The position numbers and the translations under genes were made by a program. 64,000 bases of DNA. Origin: Prosapia bicincta. Taxonomy: Eukaryota > Arthropoda > Insecta > Hemiptera > Cercopidae. The stretch lies in the NCBI GenBank assembly GCA_036971475.1, contig JBAIZL010000005.1, positions 238,848,690 through 238,912,689 of the forward strand. The letters are read 5' to 3'. Positions 1 to 12,770 of the stretch are shown piece after piece. Numbering within the stretch: the first letter of the stretch is position 1; every line of letters begins with the position of its first letter. The notes beneath the pieces were generated by a model. It was not told where the DNA came from and searched no databases. It was given only the letters and a program-made list of their open reading frames with translations.

Positions 1-3000
1 CCGACTGAGTGTGGGTCTACTCCTGCCCATCTGATGCCATAATGTTCCCCTAGTTCCCAGTATTAAAAGTTGATTCTGTCGTTCCAATTCTGTCTTGTCT
101 AATTACATCGACACTTCCTACAAGGGAGGGAGTAACACCTACCTATATCCGACTGAGTGTGGGTCTACTCCTGCCCATCTGATGCCATAATGTTCCCCTA
201 GTTCCCAGTATTAAAAGTTGATTCTGTCGTTCCAATTCTGTCTTGTCTAATTACATCGACACTTCCTACAAGGGAGGGGATAACACCTATCTACATCAGA
301 CTGAGTGTGGGTCTACTCCTGCCCATCTGATGCCATAATGTTCCCCTAGTTCCCAGTATTAAAAGTTGATTCTGTCGTTCCAATTCTGTCTTGTCTAATT
401 ACATCAACACTTCCTACAAGGGAGGGGGTAACACCTATCTACATCCGACTGAGTGTGGGTCTACTTCTGCCAATCTGATGCCATAATGTTCCCCTAGTTC
501 CCAGTATTAAAAGTTGATTCTGTCGTTCCAATTCTGTCTTGTCTAATTACATCGACACTTCCTACAAGGGAGGGGTTAACACCTATCTACATCCGACTGA
601 GTGTGGGTCTACTTCTGCCAATCTGATGCCATAATGTTCCCCTAGTTCCCAGTATTAAAAGTTGATTCTGTCGTTCCAATTCTGTCTTGTCTAATTACAT
701 CGACACTTCCTACAAGGGAGGGGGTAACACCTATCTACATCCGACTGAGTGTGGGTCTACTTCTGCCAATCTGATGCCATAATGTTCCCCTAGTTCCCAG
801 TATTAAAAGTTGATTCTGTCGTTCCAATTCTGTCTTGTCTAATTACATCGACACTTCCTACAAGGGAGGGGGTAACACCTATCTACATCCGACTGAGTGT
901 GGGTCTACTTCTGCCAATCTGATGCCATAATGTTCCCCTAGTTCCCAGTATTAAAAGTTGATTCTGTCGTTCCAATTCTGTCTTGTCTAATTACATCGAC
1001 ACTTCCTACAAGGGAGGGGGTAACACCTATCTACATCCGACTGAGTGTGGGTCTACTTCTGCCAATCTGATGCCATAATGTTCCCCTAGTTCCCAGTATT
1101 AAAAGTTGATTCTGTCGTTCCAATTCTGTCTTGTCTAATTACATCGACACTTCCTACAAGGGGGGGGGGGTAACACCTATCTACATCCGACTGAGTGTGG
1201 GTCTACTTCTGCCAATCTGATGCCATAATGTTCCCCTAGTTCCCAGTATTAAAAGTTGATTCTGTCGTTCCAATTCTGTCTTGTCTAATTACATCGACAC
1301 TTCCTACATGGGAGGGGGTAACACCTACCTACATCCGACTGAGTGTGGGTCTACTCCTGCCAATCTGATGCCATAATGTTCCCCTAGTTCCCAGTATTAA
1401 AAGTTGATTCTGTCGTTCCAATTCTGTGTTGTCTAATTACATCGACACTTCCTACAAGGGAGGGAGTAACACCTATCTACATCCGACTGAGTGTGGGTCT
1501 ACTCTTGCCCATCTGATGCCATAATGTCCCCCTAGTTCCCAGTATTAAAAGTTGATTCTGTCGTTCCAATTCTGTGTTGTCTAATTACATCGACACTTCC
1601 TACAAGGGAGGGAGTAACACCTATCTACATCCGACTGAGTGTGGGTCTACTCCTGCCCATCTGATGCCATAATGTTCCCCTAGTTCCCAGTATTAAAAGT
1701 TGATTCTGTCGTTCCAATTCTGTGTTGTCTAATTACATCGACACTTCTTACAAGGGAGGGAGTAACACCTATCTACATCTGACTGAGTGTGTGTCTACTT
1801 CTGCCAATCTGATGCCATAATGTTCCCCTAGTTCCCAGTATTAAAAGTTGATTCTGTCGTTCCAATTCTGTGTTGTCTAATTACATCGACACTTCCTACA
1901 AGGGAGGGAGTAACACCTATCTACATCCGACTGAGTGTGGGTCTACTCCTGCCCATCTGATGCCATAATGTTCCCCTAGTTCCCAGTATTAAAAGTTGAT
2001 TCTGTCGTTCCAATTCTGTCTTGTCTAATTACATCGACACTTCCTACAAGGGAGGGAGTAACACCTACCTACATCCGACTGAGTGTGGATCTACTCCTGC
2101 CCATCTGATGCCATAATGTTCCCCTAGTTCCCAGTATTAAAAGTTGATTCTGTCGTTCCAATTCTATGTTGTCTAATTACATCGACACTTCCTACAAGGG
2201 AGGGGGTAACACCTATCTACATCCGACTGAGTGTGGGTCTACTCCTGCCCATCTGATGCCATAATGTTCCCCTAGTTCCCAGTATTAAAAGTTGATTCTG
2301 TCGTTCCAATTCTGTCATGTCTAATTACATCGACACTTCCTACAAGGGAGGGAGTAACACCTACCTACATCCGACTGAGTGTGGATCTACTCCTGCCCAT
2401 CTGATGCCATAATGTTCCCCTAGTTCCCAGTATTAAAAGTTGATTCTGTCAATTCTGTCTTGTCTAATTACATCGACACTTCCTACAAGGGAGGGGGTAA
2501 CACCTACCTACATCCGACTGAGTGTGGATCTACTCCTGCCCATCTGATGCCATAATGTTCCCCTAGTTCCCAGTATTAAAAGTTGATTCTGTCGTTCCAA
2601 TTCTGTCTTGTCTAATTACATCGACACTTCCTACAAGAGAGGGGGTAACACCTACCTACATCCGACTGAGTGTGGATCTACTCCTGCCCATCTGATGCCA
2701 TAATGTTCCCCTAGTTCCCAGTATTAAAAGTTGATTCTGTCGTTCCAATTCTGTCTTGTCTAATTACATCGACACTTCCTACAAGGGAGGGGGTAACACC
2801 TACCTACATCCGACTGAGTGTGGATCTACTCCTGCCCATCTGATGCCATAATGTTCCCCTAGTTCCCAGTATTAAAAGTTGATTCTGTCGTTCCAATTCT
2901 GTCTTGTCTAATTACATCGACACTTCCTACAAGGGAGGGGGTAACACCTACCTACATCCGACTGAGTGTGGATCTACTCCTGCCCATCTGATGCCATAAT

Positions 3001-3698
3001 GTTCCCCTAGTTCCCAGTATTAAAAGTTGATTCTGTCGTTCCAATTCTGTCTTGTCTAATTACATCGACACTTCCTGCAAGGGAGGGGGTAACACCTACC
3101 TACATCCGACTGAGTGTGGATCTACTCCTGCCCATCTGATGCCATAATGTTCCCCTAGTTCCCAGTATTAAAAGTTGATTCTGTCGTTCCAATTCTGTCT
3201 TGTCTAATTACATCGACACTTCCTACAAGGGAGGGGGTAACACCTACCTACATCCGACTGAGTGTGGATCTACTCCTGGCCATCTGATGCCATAATGTTC
3301 CCCTAGTTCCCAGTATTAAAAGTTGATTCTGTCGTTCCAATTCTGTCTTGTCTAATTACATCGACACTTCCTACAAGGGAGGGGGTAACACCTACCTACA
3401 TCCGACTGAGTGTGGATCTACTCCTGCCCATCTGATGCCATAATGTTCCCCTAGTTCCCAGTATTAAAAGTTGATTCTGTCGTTCCAATTCTGTCTTGTC
3501 TAATTACATCGACACTTCCTACAAGGGAGGGGGTAACACCTACCTACATCCGACTGAGTGTGGATCTACTCCTGCCCATCTGATGCCATAATGTTCCCCT
3601 AGTTCCCAGTATTAAAAGTTGATTCTGTCGTCCCAATTCTGTCTTGTCTAATTACATCGACACTTCCAACAAGGGAGGGGGTAACACCTACCTACATC
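1..3698. repeat. 148-bp satellite array, about 25 copies
   Basis: Head-to-tail copies of a 148-bp unit. The landmark CCGACTGAGTGTG recurs at 1, 149, 297 (one substitution), 445, 593 and so on to 3698. Copies differ by a few substitutions and rare indels: a 5-base loss near 2450 and an expanded G-run near 1160. Diagnostic variants are blocked along the array: copies from about 445 to 1300 read CTTCTGCCAAT, those from about 2070 to 3690 mostly read GTGGATCTACTCC, and a middle block carries CTGTGTTGTC. That pattern suggests local homogenisation. No open frame is meaningful. The array runs off the left edge, so the true copy number is unknown. Confidence 0.97.
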
Positions 3699-4250
3699 CG
3701 ACTGAGTGTGGGTCTACTTCTGCCCATCTGATGCCATAATGTTCCCGTGCTTCCAATATTAAGAGGTCATTCTGTCTATCTAATTCTGACCTGTCTAGTT
3801 CCATCTACACTTTTTACAAGGGGCGTAACACCTCGTTAAGACCTTGATAGACAGGAGGTCTACCTTGCCCATAACGTTGCCCGGCTTCCAGTATTAAGAG
3901 GTCATTCTGTCTATCCAATTCTGACCTGTCTAGTTCCATCTAGACTTTTTACAAGGGGCGTAACACCTCTTTTAAGACCTTGATAGACAGGAGGTCTACC
4001 TTGCCCATCTGATGCCATAACGTTCCCCGGCTTCCAGTATTAAGAGGTCATTCTGTCTATCCAATTCTGACCTGTCTAGTGTTATACTCTGTCCATCTGA
4101 TGCCGTAATTTTCCCCAGTTCCTAGTATTAAAAGTTCATTTTCTCGTTCTAATTCTGTCTTGTCTAATTACTTAGACATTCTTACAACTGACGAAATGAG
4201 TAGACAACCCCTTAAGGCCCTAATTGATAGCAGGTCTACTTCTGTTCGTA
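3699..4250. repeat. Degenerate edge of the 148-bp satellite
   Basis: Three to four diverged copies of the same satellite follow the homogeneous array. The landmark CTGACCTGTCTAG recurs near 3786, 3921 and 4067, so spacing is irregular (about 135 and 146 bp). These copies carry a distinct segment (GACCTTGATAGACAGGAGG) not seen in the main array. They look like old monomers stranded at the array edge. Confidence 0.85.
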
Positions 4251-5555
4251 ACATTTTTAAAGTGTGCTAAATAAATATCGGAGTTATTTTATTATTTTTT
4301 TTAAACGGCTAAACAACTGGAGTGTTAATGGCGTTGAAGTGATGTTTATTTACTGTAAATAAAGATAAAATAAATGTAAGGACCTAAAAGTTCCTTACAT
4401 TCATCATGGCACATGAATGTGTTACCGCATTCCTAAACAACCCTTCACACCCTACAAGTGGGGTTCTTTGAGAGTTGCCTACCAGTATGCTGGGGTGAAT
4501 ACAAATGGTAGAATGTGTAAGTCGAATTATGGTAGAAGACAATGCCGCTGGGAATAAGGATGGACCTATACCTTCCGTTTATAAATGCCACAGGAAGCTG
4601 TGTACCCACTACCAGGAACACTATATATCTGTTCCCCCAACGCATAGCTTCACTTTATTCAAAGTGTGTATGGTAGCGTAAAAAAACTATTTATGGAAAT
4701 GACGTCATAGTGTTGACCTAAGATTATGTCAGGCTAACGAAGATAGGTGTGAAATAAATCCACCGGGATGTAACCACCCTTGCCCCACATACTTTTATGT
4801 TCTACTCTCCTTCACTGCTGCCTACAATTACAGATGACAAAAATTACCCCTATTGAGTTCTGTCCTATAGTTCCTGTTTGCCTCATGGTTTGGAATTATT
4901 TTCTGTCTACATGCAATAACATCTGTTCCTTACCCCTAAACAGGTTACAGTGTTTTTCGTAAGCTATATATTTACCCCCTAAACACATATTTATTCATCC
5001 TGACGGAGGTTTGAATGAGACATTTCGAGCCTCCTGGGATGCGTGGGGGCAACAGATATAACCTCCTGCGGACAATATTACAGAGGATAACATTTGAGAG
5101 AAGTGTGAAGGGACAGAGGATCTTAGGAGCTGTTTCTCCTGGAATACCACCCAGCTCTTTAATACGGCAGAGATAAAAGTAGGCAACAAGGTTGCCAAAA
5201 TCCCTGGACGGGTATGCACTGTAAGAATAAATAGGTCTTAGATAGTTATTTTTAAAACTTGGTGAGCCACGTGACCTGTGACGAATATGTCCATTCAGCA
5301 CGACACCATGTACAAATCATATACATTGTCAAATACATCACCGCCATTACTAACTTCTAATGACGTAAACCCCTATTTACCATACGCGAGCTGTGACGTC
5401 AGTAGCTGGTATGTAAGTCGCTCATCGCTTTCTCTGAACAACAAACTATGCTTTCATAAATACATTTCTTCTTCCTCTGTACTATTTCCTTCAGAAGAGT
5501 GGCGATCACGTGGCCAATCTAACTCTGGAAATACTCTCCTTAAAAAGCGCCTTAC
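4251..5555. other. Spacer with no supported gene
   Basis: Unique-looking sequence between two arrays. Short open frames occur on both strands, but none has a recognisable domain, coding bias or splice context. Nothing else is seen. Confidence 0.5.
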
Positions 5556-6630
5556 ATGTCCTTCGTACCAATACAAGGGAGATGTCCTTCGTACCAATGT
5601 AAGGGAGATGTCCTTCGTACCAATATAAGGGAGATGTCCTTCGTACCATTTTAAGGGAGATGTCCTTCGTACCAATATAAGGAAGATGTCCTTCGTTCCA
5701 ATGTAATGGAGATTTCCTTCATATCAATGTAAGGGAGATGTCTTTCATACCAATGTAAGGGAGATGCCCTCCATACAAATGTAAGGGAGATTCGTAACAA
5801 TGTAAGGGAGAGGGCCTTCGTAGCAATTTAAGGGAGATGTCCTTCGTTCCAATGAAAGAGAGATTCGTACCGATGTGAGAGATATCCTTCGTACCAATGT
5901 AAGGGAGATGTCCTTCGTACCAATGTAAGGGAGATTCGTACCCATGTAAGGGAGATGGCCTTTGTGCTAAAGTAAGGAAGATGTCCTTCGTACCAATGTA
6001 AGGGAGATGTCCTTCGTACCAATATAAAGAAGATGTACTTCGTACCAATGTAAGGGAGATTTCCTTCATATCGATGTAAGGGAGATGTCCTTCATACCAA
6101 TGTAAGGGAGATGAACTCCATACAAATGTAAGGGAGATTCGTACCAATGAAAGGGAGAGGGCCTTCGTACCAATTTAAGGGAGATGTCCTTCGTTCCAAT
6201 GTAAGAAAGATTCGTACCAATGTAAGAGAGATATCCTTCGTACCAATGTAAGGGAGATTCCCTTCGTACAAATGTAAGGGAGATTCGTACCAATGTAAAT
6301 GAGATGTCCTTCATATCAATGTAAGAGACATGTCCTTTGTACCAATGTAAGGGAAATGTCCTTCGTACCAATATAAGGGAGATGTCCTTTGTACCAATGT
6401 AAGGAAGATGTCCTTCGTACCAATGTAAGGGAGATGCTTTTCGTACAAATGTAAGGGAGATTCGTACCAATGTAAGGGAGATGAGCTTCGTGCCAATGAA
6501 AGGAAGATGTCCTTTGTACCAATGTAAGGGAGATGTCCTTTGTACCAATGTAAGGGAAATGCCCTTCGTACAAATGTAAGGGAGATCCGTACCAATGTAA
6601 GGGAGATAGCCTTCGTGTCAATGTAAGGAA
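5556..6630. repeat. 26-bp minisatellite, about 40 units
   Basis: Tandem units of the type ATGTCCTTCGTACCAATG plus TAAGGGAG (26 bp), mixed with shortened units that begin GAGATTCGTACC (about 21 bp). Units differ by point changes (TTCATACC, TTTGTACC, TTCCTTCATATC). On the minus strand all three frames are largely open and give repetitive peptides. This follows from a stop-poor unit whose length is not a multiple of three, and I do not treat any of them as a gene. Confidence 0.93.
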
Positions 6631-9600
6631 ATTAATTTAGATTATTTAAATTTGTATTAATGTAGAAGAGCTGCAAAATATTAGGTCTCGTAAGTTGGCA
6701 CCGCACTTTGGATTCCTTAACCAACTACTTCCAACTCATCTTGTCTTACTAGCTGACGGATTTAATATTTATTACTGGTCATAGAAACACCGTGGGTTTT
6801 AATCTTGTAATCTTTATAAAATTGGAAATTTCAAGGCAATTTCCATGTTATTCAACACCTTAGTTACATTTTGTAGCTAGGATATTCACACTACAAGCCA
6901 ACGTTAGGGATCTTCCCTAGGATTTCTGAGAGAGCCAGTTTGCATCAAGTTTTCCTCAGGGCCGTAAGTACAAGTGGCATTATTAAGTATCTTACAAACT
7001 GTGATGATTATAACAGAAGTTTATTACATCTCTAAAATGAATCAAAAGTTTTGCTTATAAAAAAGCAGGAAAACATATTTTACCTAACTCCAGGAAAACC
7101 TAAATTTCTAAATTCTTTGAAGCCTATGGTTTAAGCCTAAATTTTTACAGCTCTCTAATATTGCATATATGTTAACAGGTTGGGAAGAACCAAAATTTCT
7201 CAAAATGTTAACCGTCTGAGGGCCATAAAAAATCTTTCTCGGGGCCACATGCGGCCTGCGGGCCAGGTAGTAGGATTCTGGTATACGCCTACAACACTAA
7301 AGCTCAAACTAGAGCTTAAACTAGATTATAATCTAATGAGCAATGAAAACTGCTTCATGCTCACAAACAAACAACTACTGTGCAATCTGATTCTATTTTT
7401 TATCAATATTAGTTTTATTGTTAACACAAGTTCCACGACGTATACAACGCAATACGGGTTTTAAATAAATTACCATTTAGTATTTCTTTTCCCTTTGTTT
7501 ACATTATATATCTAAAGGGACTACACTGATGCATGAAATCACCTGTCTTCACGTGAAGTAACCTAGAAATTGGTGCTACAATTCTCCCTATCTCCCTGTG
7601 CCGCCGGAGAAGTGTACCGCTGCCATACGCATAGGTAGGCGATATATTGTGTCTTCTTATATTAATAAGAAGATGTTGTCTATAAGGATCACCCAATAAC
7701 GTCTGTATTCTATCCTTAATTTCTGAAATACTCTGGATCTAAAATAGTTGGAAAGCTACAATTCTGACTCATACCCTCACTACGAAATAATGGCGTTAAT
7801 TGGAACTATACGAAAGATAAACGTAATGCGCAAGTCTGAACTGCAATTAATATAATCCGTTTTATGGATTAAAAAAGGTAATTATTTTACTGCCAGATAT
7901 AATCGATATTGACAACAAAACTATTTGAGTGGTGCAGATCTTCAGGAATATGACAAAAATTAAAACTTGCTGATGCCCAAAAATGTTTACTTTGAAAAAG
8001 ATCAAAATGAACTTTACCAACACTACAAAAAGTTTTTAAATCACGCTTAGCTACAAAATATAGCTACAAAGTATCAGATTAGGATAAACTTGTTTTAAAA
8101 AAATTAACTAAGTAAGTTATTTTGCAAAATAAACCAACTATTTGACAAGTAAAGAGGCCGGTACTAATTGCGGTATATATTTTACATCGCCGCAGGGATT
8201 CGTGTTTTACTTTAAAATTTTCAACTTTAAATTACTTCCTGCATTAATAAAAGTATGTTTTCTAAAAAGCCAAATATATCTTAATCATGTGGTTTGTAGC
8301 TATATTGTAATATGGTTATACGGTTTAAAACATGGCTTTAAAAGTTGTGTGTTGTAAAATTATTTTTATCTTTTTTCAGAATTTAAAATTTTTGGCGCGT
8401 CAGAACTAGGTTTTGTTTACGCAACTGGAAAAAATCCACTAATTACCGACTACCTACGTACTACCACATCACTTTTTTACCAATTGATACCAATAGTAGT
8501 AATTGTTTTTAAAAACCCTAAAGATATATAACACAAAAGCTGTAGGTTTTAAATTTTTCATTTTTTCCTGAAAATTTTCAATATTACTAGGTGCAATTTT
8601 TTTGCCAATATCGACTATCAAAAAGTTTTTGTTATTGGGGTTGATAATTACTAGAAAAAAATTGTTACCACAATACTTTAACAGTTAATATTTATTTTAT
8701 TAAAAATAATATAGTATTGAATGAGTTTTGTTAGTTTATCATTTAAAACACAATTATTATACGATTATACAAAAGGCATTGTTTCTGTGTACTTGAGGTT
8801 ATGTCCGTAAATTTTGCAAAAAAAATAAATATTAAAACATTTTTGTTAATCTATCCTTTACAAAATAAATTATTATTTTACTATAAATGAAAATCAGTAT
8901 TTCTGTTACTTAACTCTAACCTCTTAGTAAAACTAGATCTTAAAATGTAATACAAGCTATTTAACATACCTCACTAAACAAAATTAACTGCGGTCAATAT
9001 TTACTCACTGCACGCAAAATATTCAATCAATTCAAATGTAACCGTGTTGAAAGCGGTACAATAATTTAAGTTTACTAGGTTGGCAACAGTACCAAATCTC
9101 CACGCCTTGTTCCACGTGAGGTGTGACGTAGCGAGATCACGTGTTTCACAACGCGACTTTTTACACAACACGCGTAATATCTCCCGTTATAGAATGTCTG
9201 AGAATTCCAGAGCCCACCCACAGCATCCCGACTGTACAGGTTATATGGAACAGATCACAGGAAATAGTTCTGATGCATTCCAGATATTTATTTTTTTAAC
9301 GTTTAATAGATCTTAACAAGGGAGAAATATTTTTCATACCGAAAAATGTCACGTTTTTTGTTAGACGTTCCTTAATTTAACACTTTTTTAGTATACCATA
9401 TATTTTCTAAATAAAAATAAAATGTACATCTTCACATTTTTATAAATTAGTTCTCAGTAAAAAAAGTTGAATATATTTTCCATTATTTTGACAGAGAAAA
9501 CTAAAAGATGTAATACGTCATTTTTAGGATTTACTTTTTCTTATCTCATCAGCAAATACTATAAACATTTTATGTTTTATAAAAGTATATTTTTCCAGAC

Positions 9601-10341
9601 GAAAAAATATATGCAATGCATTATAATTTTGCTTTCTTAGGTAAAGGTAACGTTTTTTGAAATTTTATAAAATATGGATATTTGAAATTTAAGTTTTTTT
9701 AATGTATGTTTTTTATCATTTAAAAAGTGTTATGTAAAGAATTAGATTTCTATAGGCCTACCATATAAAAATTCACGTAGCTGTAATATAATATTACTAA
9801 CCTTTATTAATTTCAACCTTTTCATTTCATAAAAGTCATTAATGCTAATTTATCAATATATTTAAGAAATGGCTCATATCCGTGAGAGATTGGCAACTGG
9901 GTCACGTTTGCAGGGTTGCATATCCGATGTACATATAATCTCTCTCAACATAACTTTTCGTTAAGCTAAGGTAGACGAGAAGGTTATGGGAGAAGAGAAG
10001 GAATTAAGGGGTTAATTATACAAAGGAATGAATTATTGAAACATGTACAACTTTAATCTACAAAATTGAAATTTGATTTTTTTACAAAGATAAAAAACAT
10101 TTTCGTTAGGTCCTTATTACTCACAAGTATGTCAATAAAATAGAATTATTTAAGGCTTAATATTTAAATCATACCGAATTAACTTTCTAATATTAATATT
10201 TTTTACATATAGTTCGCCTATAATAAATGAAACATATTTTATATTTAATCTTTTATAGAAAACAAGAATTATTTTTAATTGGCCAGTTCTGTTTTAAATC
10301 TCATAATCTTTTACTTCTCGTAAGGAAGTTCAAATATTATT
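6631..10341. other. AT-rich intergenic stretch, no gene seen
   Basis: About 3.7 kb of AT-rich sequence with no frame longer than about 95 codons and no recognised domain. A CG-rich motif (GGCCACATGCGGCCTGCGGG, near 7244) resembles the ends of some hAT elements, but I found no partner terminus or target duplication. Confidence 0.5.
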
Positions 10342-10826
10342 CAGTAGAATTCCAATCATCCGAACTCCGATTATCCGAATCGTTCTCAGATTTTCAGAAA
10401 AAAAAATACGATAGCAACGTACTATGATTTACAAAATAATGATTTTGTCTACATGTTCTATTGGCGTTTTCTCTGCGTAGTTAGTCTAGGCGCAGCGCGG
10501 CCATTTTAATATGGTCACCGTCTCAATGCAGTTCTGTATGCAGTAGGCTAGTTGACTGTCGTCCTTTGTCACTGTCACTATTCGTTTTGATTAGTCAGTC
10601 AGGGCGTCTTTGATTCGCATCCGTCCGTTGTTTCTTTAGGCCCGGCGCACATGAGCTTGAAAGTAATAGGGACGCCGAGATAGTTTTCTATCTGATACCT
10701 ATCGGAGTTTCAGCGCACATGAGATAGAATGCGCGTCATTTCAAGCCTGTCTTTTTGATAGTTATTTTCCATGTTGGGGACTGGCTTCACTCTTTGTTGT
10801 TTCACACATGTTGTTTCTCCTACGAG

Positions 10827-11088
10827 ATGGATCATAAACAAGTGCAAGTTTACAAAAAGAAAGTAGTGTTTTCGTTCTTAGTGTACAAATATATTAGTGA
10901 AAGGGAAAGTAAAAGAAGAAGATATTGGATTCACCCATTTAATAATGAGAGATATTTAAAAGGTTCGTTCAAGACCATTTTAATTGATTTAAGGGAAGAT
11001 GAAGAAACATTCTTTAATTATTTTCGAATGTCTACTCGATCGTTTGATGAATTGGCTGCAAGAATCAGCGATGCAATAAGAGGCAATG
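10827..11088 (+). pseudogene. Harbinger transposase, N-terminal fragment
   Basis: The frame opens at ATG 10827 (MDHKQVQVYKKK). It carries the conserved N-terminal block of HARBI1-like transposases: RRRYWIHPFNNERYLKGSF, then a RMSTRSFDEL motif. The frame stays open to about ISDAIRG and then crosses the deletion junction into antisense sequence of the partner gene. The DDE catalytic core is absent. An upstream in-frame methionine at 10755 is not needed, and the family normally starts near 10827. Confidence 0.85.
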
Positions 11089-11164
11089 AATCCCATATTG
11101 TCCTTTGTTGTTTAATTTCCTCTATAAACAATTCTACATCCACGTCCAAATCTTCACTCTCCAT
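11089..11164 (-). pseudogene. MADF-domain protein start (Harbinger partner ORF)
   Basis: On the minus strand an ATG at 11164 opens a frame with an acidic start and then the MADF core pattern LFIEEIKQQRTIWDS. Harbinger elements commonly encode such a Myb/SANT- or MADF-like protein that helps the transposase enter the nucleus and bind termini. Only about 25 codons remain before the deletion junction. The assignment rests on the short conserved pattern and on its place inside a Harbinger element. Confidence 0.65.
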
Positions 11165-11712
11165 GGCTGATAGATTTAATTATTAAAAATATATATAAAT
11201 AAATATAAATATGATATTAAATAAAATGATTATTAACGATTAAAGATTAATATTTAAAACTATAAATCATCAATGATATTAATAACAAATTATCAACCTA
11301 ATTAATATTAATGTTACACATTGATGTCAATTGGTTATTCAATCATATTTAAAGTTAAACATATAAATAATGTGAAATTAGTAATTAAATGTGAAATTAG
11401 TAATTATATTATCGAAAACTTACCTGATAAAATGGCACAGATAGAAAGTAACGGTGCATGTGCACTGTCCCATTAGCCACTGTGTACTTGTGGAACGCTG
11501 GCGATAGAATTGACGCCAAGATAGGAGGAGAAACCTGCGTCAGTCCTGATACCTATCGAGATAGGCCTAGGCTATCCGATAGCTATCTGCGTCCCATGTG
11601 CGTTGCCCCATTACTCCCAACGTACTTCTGCCTATCCAGCTTGAAAACTATCTCTGCTTCCCGATTACTTTCAAGCTCATGTGCGCCGGGCCTTAGAGTT
11701 TTGTTGTTCTTC

Positions 11713-11862
11713 ATGGCTTCTAAAAGAAAACGAGTAATCTTATCAACGATAAACTAATTATAGGTCAATCAGATAAAGGGTTGACGGTGTTGGGCGCCCC
11801 ATGATTTCAGACATTAGAAGGATCAAACCTACACTTCTAAACTTCGTGTCAGTGCTTAACCA
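11713..11862 (+). pseudogene. Tigger-type transposase, N-terminal scrap
   Basis: An ATG at 11713 begins MASKRKRVILS, the characteristic start of Tigger/jerky transposases, followed by GQSDKG. After a disrupted stretch a second frame gives ISDIRRIKPTLLNFVSVL, matching the end of the CENP-B/Psq-like helix-turn-helix. Frame breaks separate the blocks, so it is dead. It directly follows the Harbinger insertion. Confidence 0.6.
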
Positions 11863-12559
11863 TAGATTACTTATACCTCGTCAAAATGACGACGCTCCGT
11901 TTCACAAATTTCTTTATCTGAAAAATGAGGTTCGCGCGCATCCATCTTCCCAATACCTTCATATCTACAACAGCCGATGTCAGATGCGCAGTTTCGCCGC
12001 TAAAGTTCGCTTGCGTGTTAGTGAAACAGAGCTTGCATCGTTATTTTGACGACACATAAGTGATCGTGTCACTTTTTTATGTTTGTGTTCTCGTTACATT
12101 TTTGAATTATTTACTCACATAGGCTTAGGTTTTGCCACAGAGGACATACACCATGTGATTCTCTGCGTAACGCTGAGTCTTCTCGTGTCTTCGACATTCC
12201 ACGTGACACCGATTCTCCACCTAATGTCGTTCCTCCTAACGGCGATCCTCCACCTAACGTTTTCTCTTCCTCTCATACAACCCTCTAACTAGTGTAAATG
12301 CCACACCTAGTCGTGAACCTAATCTTAACCTATTTACCTCACAATCTGGATTCATTGGAGATAAATATAATTATCTATGAAGCACTAGTCCTGATCCAGT
12401 CAATATTCGTGCTCCAATACCTAACATTGTGGGCGGTTTCAAAACGGGATGTTGTGGGGGCTGTACCCCACAACGTTATGCCCATATCACGTTTCCTTCG
12501 GATCTTCGACGTAGCAATGGAGGTAATTGAACCGCAAATGTGATCCCGTCTTTAAACGC

Positions 12560-12770
12560 CTAAGATGTGGCAAAACGCAAAATCACAGATTTGTGAGTTA
12601 CTTGGAATCCCAGCCACCCAGCAGCTCCAAAGCAAGCAGGAGCCAGAAAGATTTGTTATTTTTATCCAGCAGCCATCAGAAGGATGACTACTAGCTACCA
12701 TGGACACTGCAACCACCCAGTATGCGCACAACACCGAGCAATGTGCTGTGTAGAGTGTAGCAACAAGTAA
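12560..12770 (+). pseudogene. piggyBac transposase C-terminal Cys-rich domain relic
   Basis: The last codons before the TAA at 12768 read ICYFYPAAIRRMT, then CNHPVCAQHRAM, then CCVECSNK. The CNxxVCxxHxxxxC pattern ending a few residues before the stop is typical of the RING-like cysteine-rich tail of piggyBac transposases. One expected Cys reads Tyr. Upstream frames (12083-12543) are scrambled and cannot be assigned. A TTAA at 11856 followed by CC may mark the left end, but no convincing right end was found. Confidence 0.5.

Larger units (their letters stand above)
10639..11692 (+). mobile_element. PIF/Harbinger element with internal deletion
   Basis: Inverted termini start GGCCCGGCGCACATGAGCTT on both ends and stay similar for about 50 bp. 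The element is flanked by a 3-bp direct duplication TTA (10636-10638 and 11693-11695), the size and composition expected for PIF/Harbinger. Inside are the 5' parts of the two genes known from this superfamily: the transposase on plus and a MADF-type DNA-binding protein on minus. They converge on a deletion junction near 11088. At 1,054 bp it is far shorter than a typical autonomous copy, so it is a deletion derivative that could move only with proteins supplied in trans. Confidence 0.88.

Noticed and set aside
1..3698. Possible CRISPR-like array
   Set aside because: The repeats are contiguous 148-bp satellites without unique spacers, in a eukaryotic genome.
5719..6621. Several overlapping minus-strand frames of 64-160 codons with repeats such as SPLHWYEGHLPYIGTKD
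   Set aside because: They are three frames of the same 26-bp minisatellite. A stop-poor unit makes all frames open, and there is no start or splice context.
7174..7275. Possible hAT terminus (CAGGTTGGGAAGAACC, then GGCCACATGCGGCCTGCGGG)
   Set aside because: The motif resembles some hAT ends, but no matching second end, 8-bp duplication or hAT transposase was found nearby.
11801..12543. Frames of 69-82 codons read as a host gene
   Set aside because: The first overlaps a Tigger helix-turn-helix scrap, and the others lie next to a piggyBac C-terminal relic. They show no domain of their own and are probably transposon debris.
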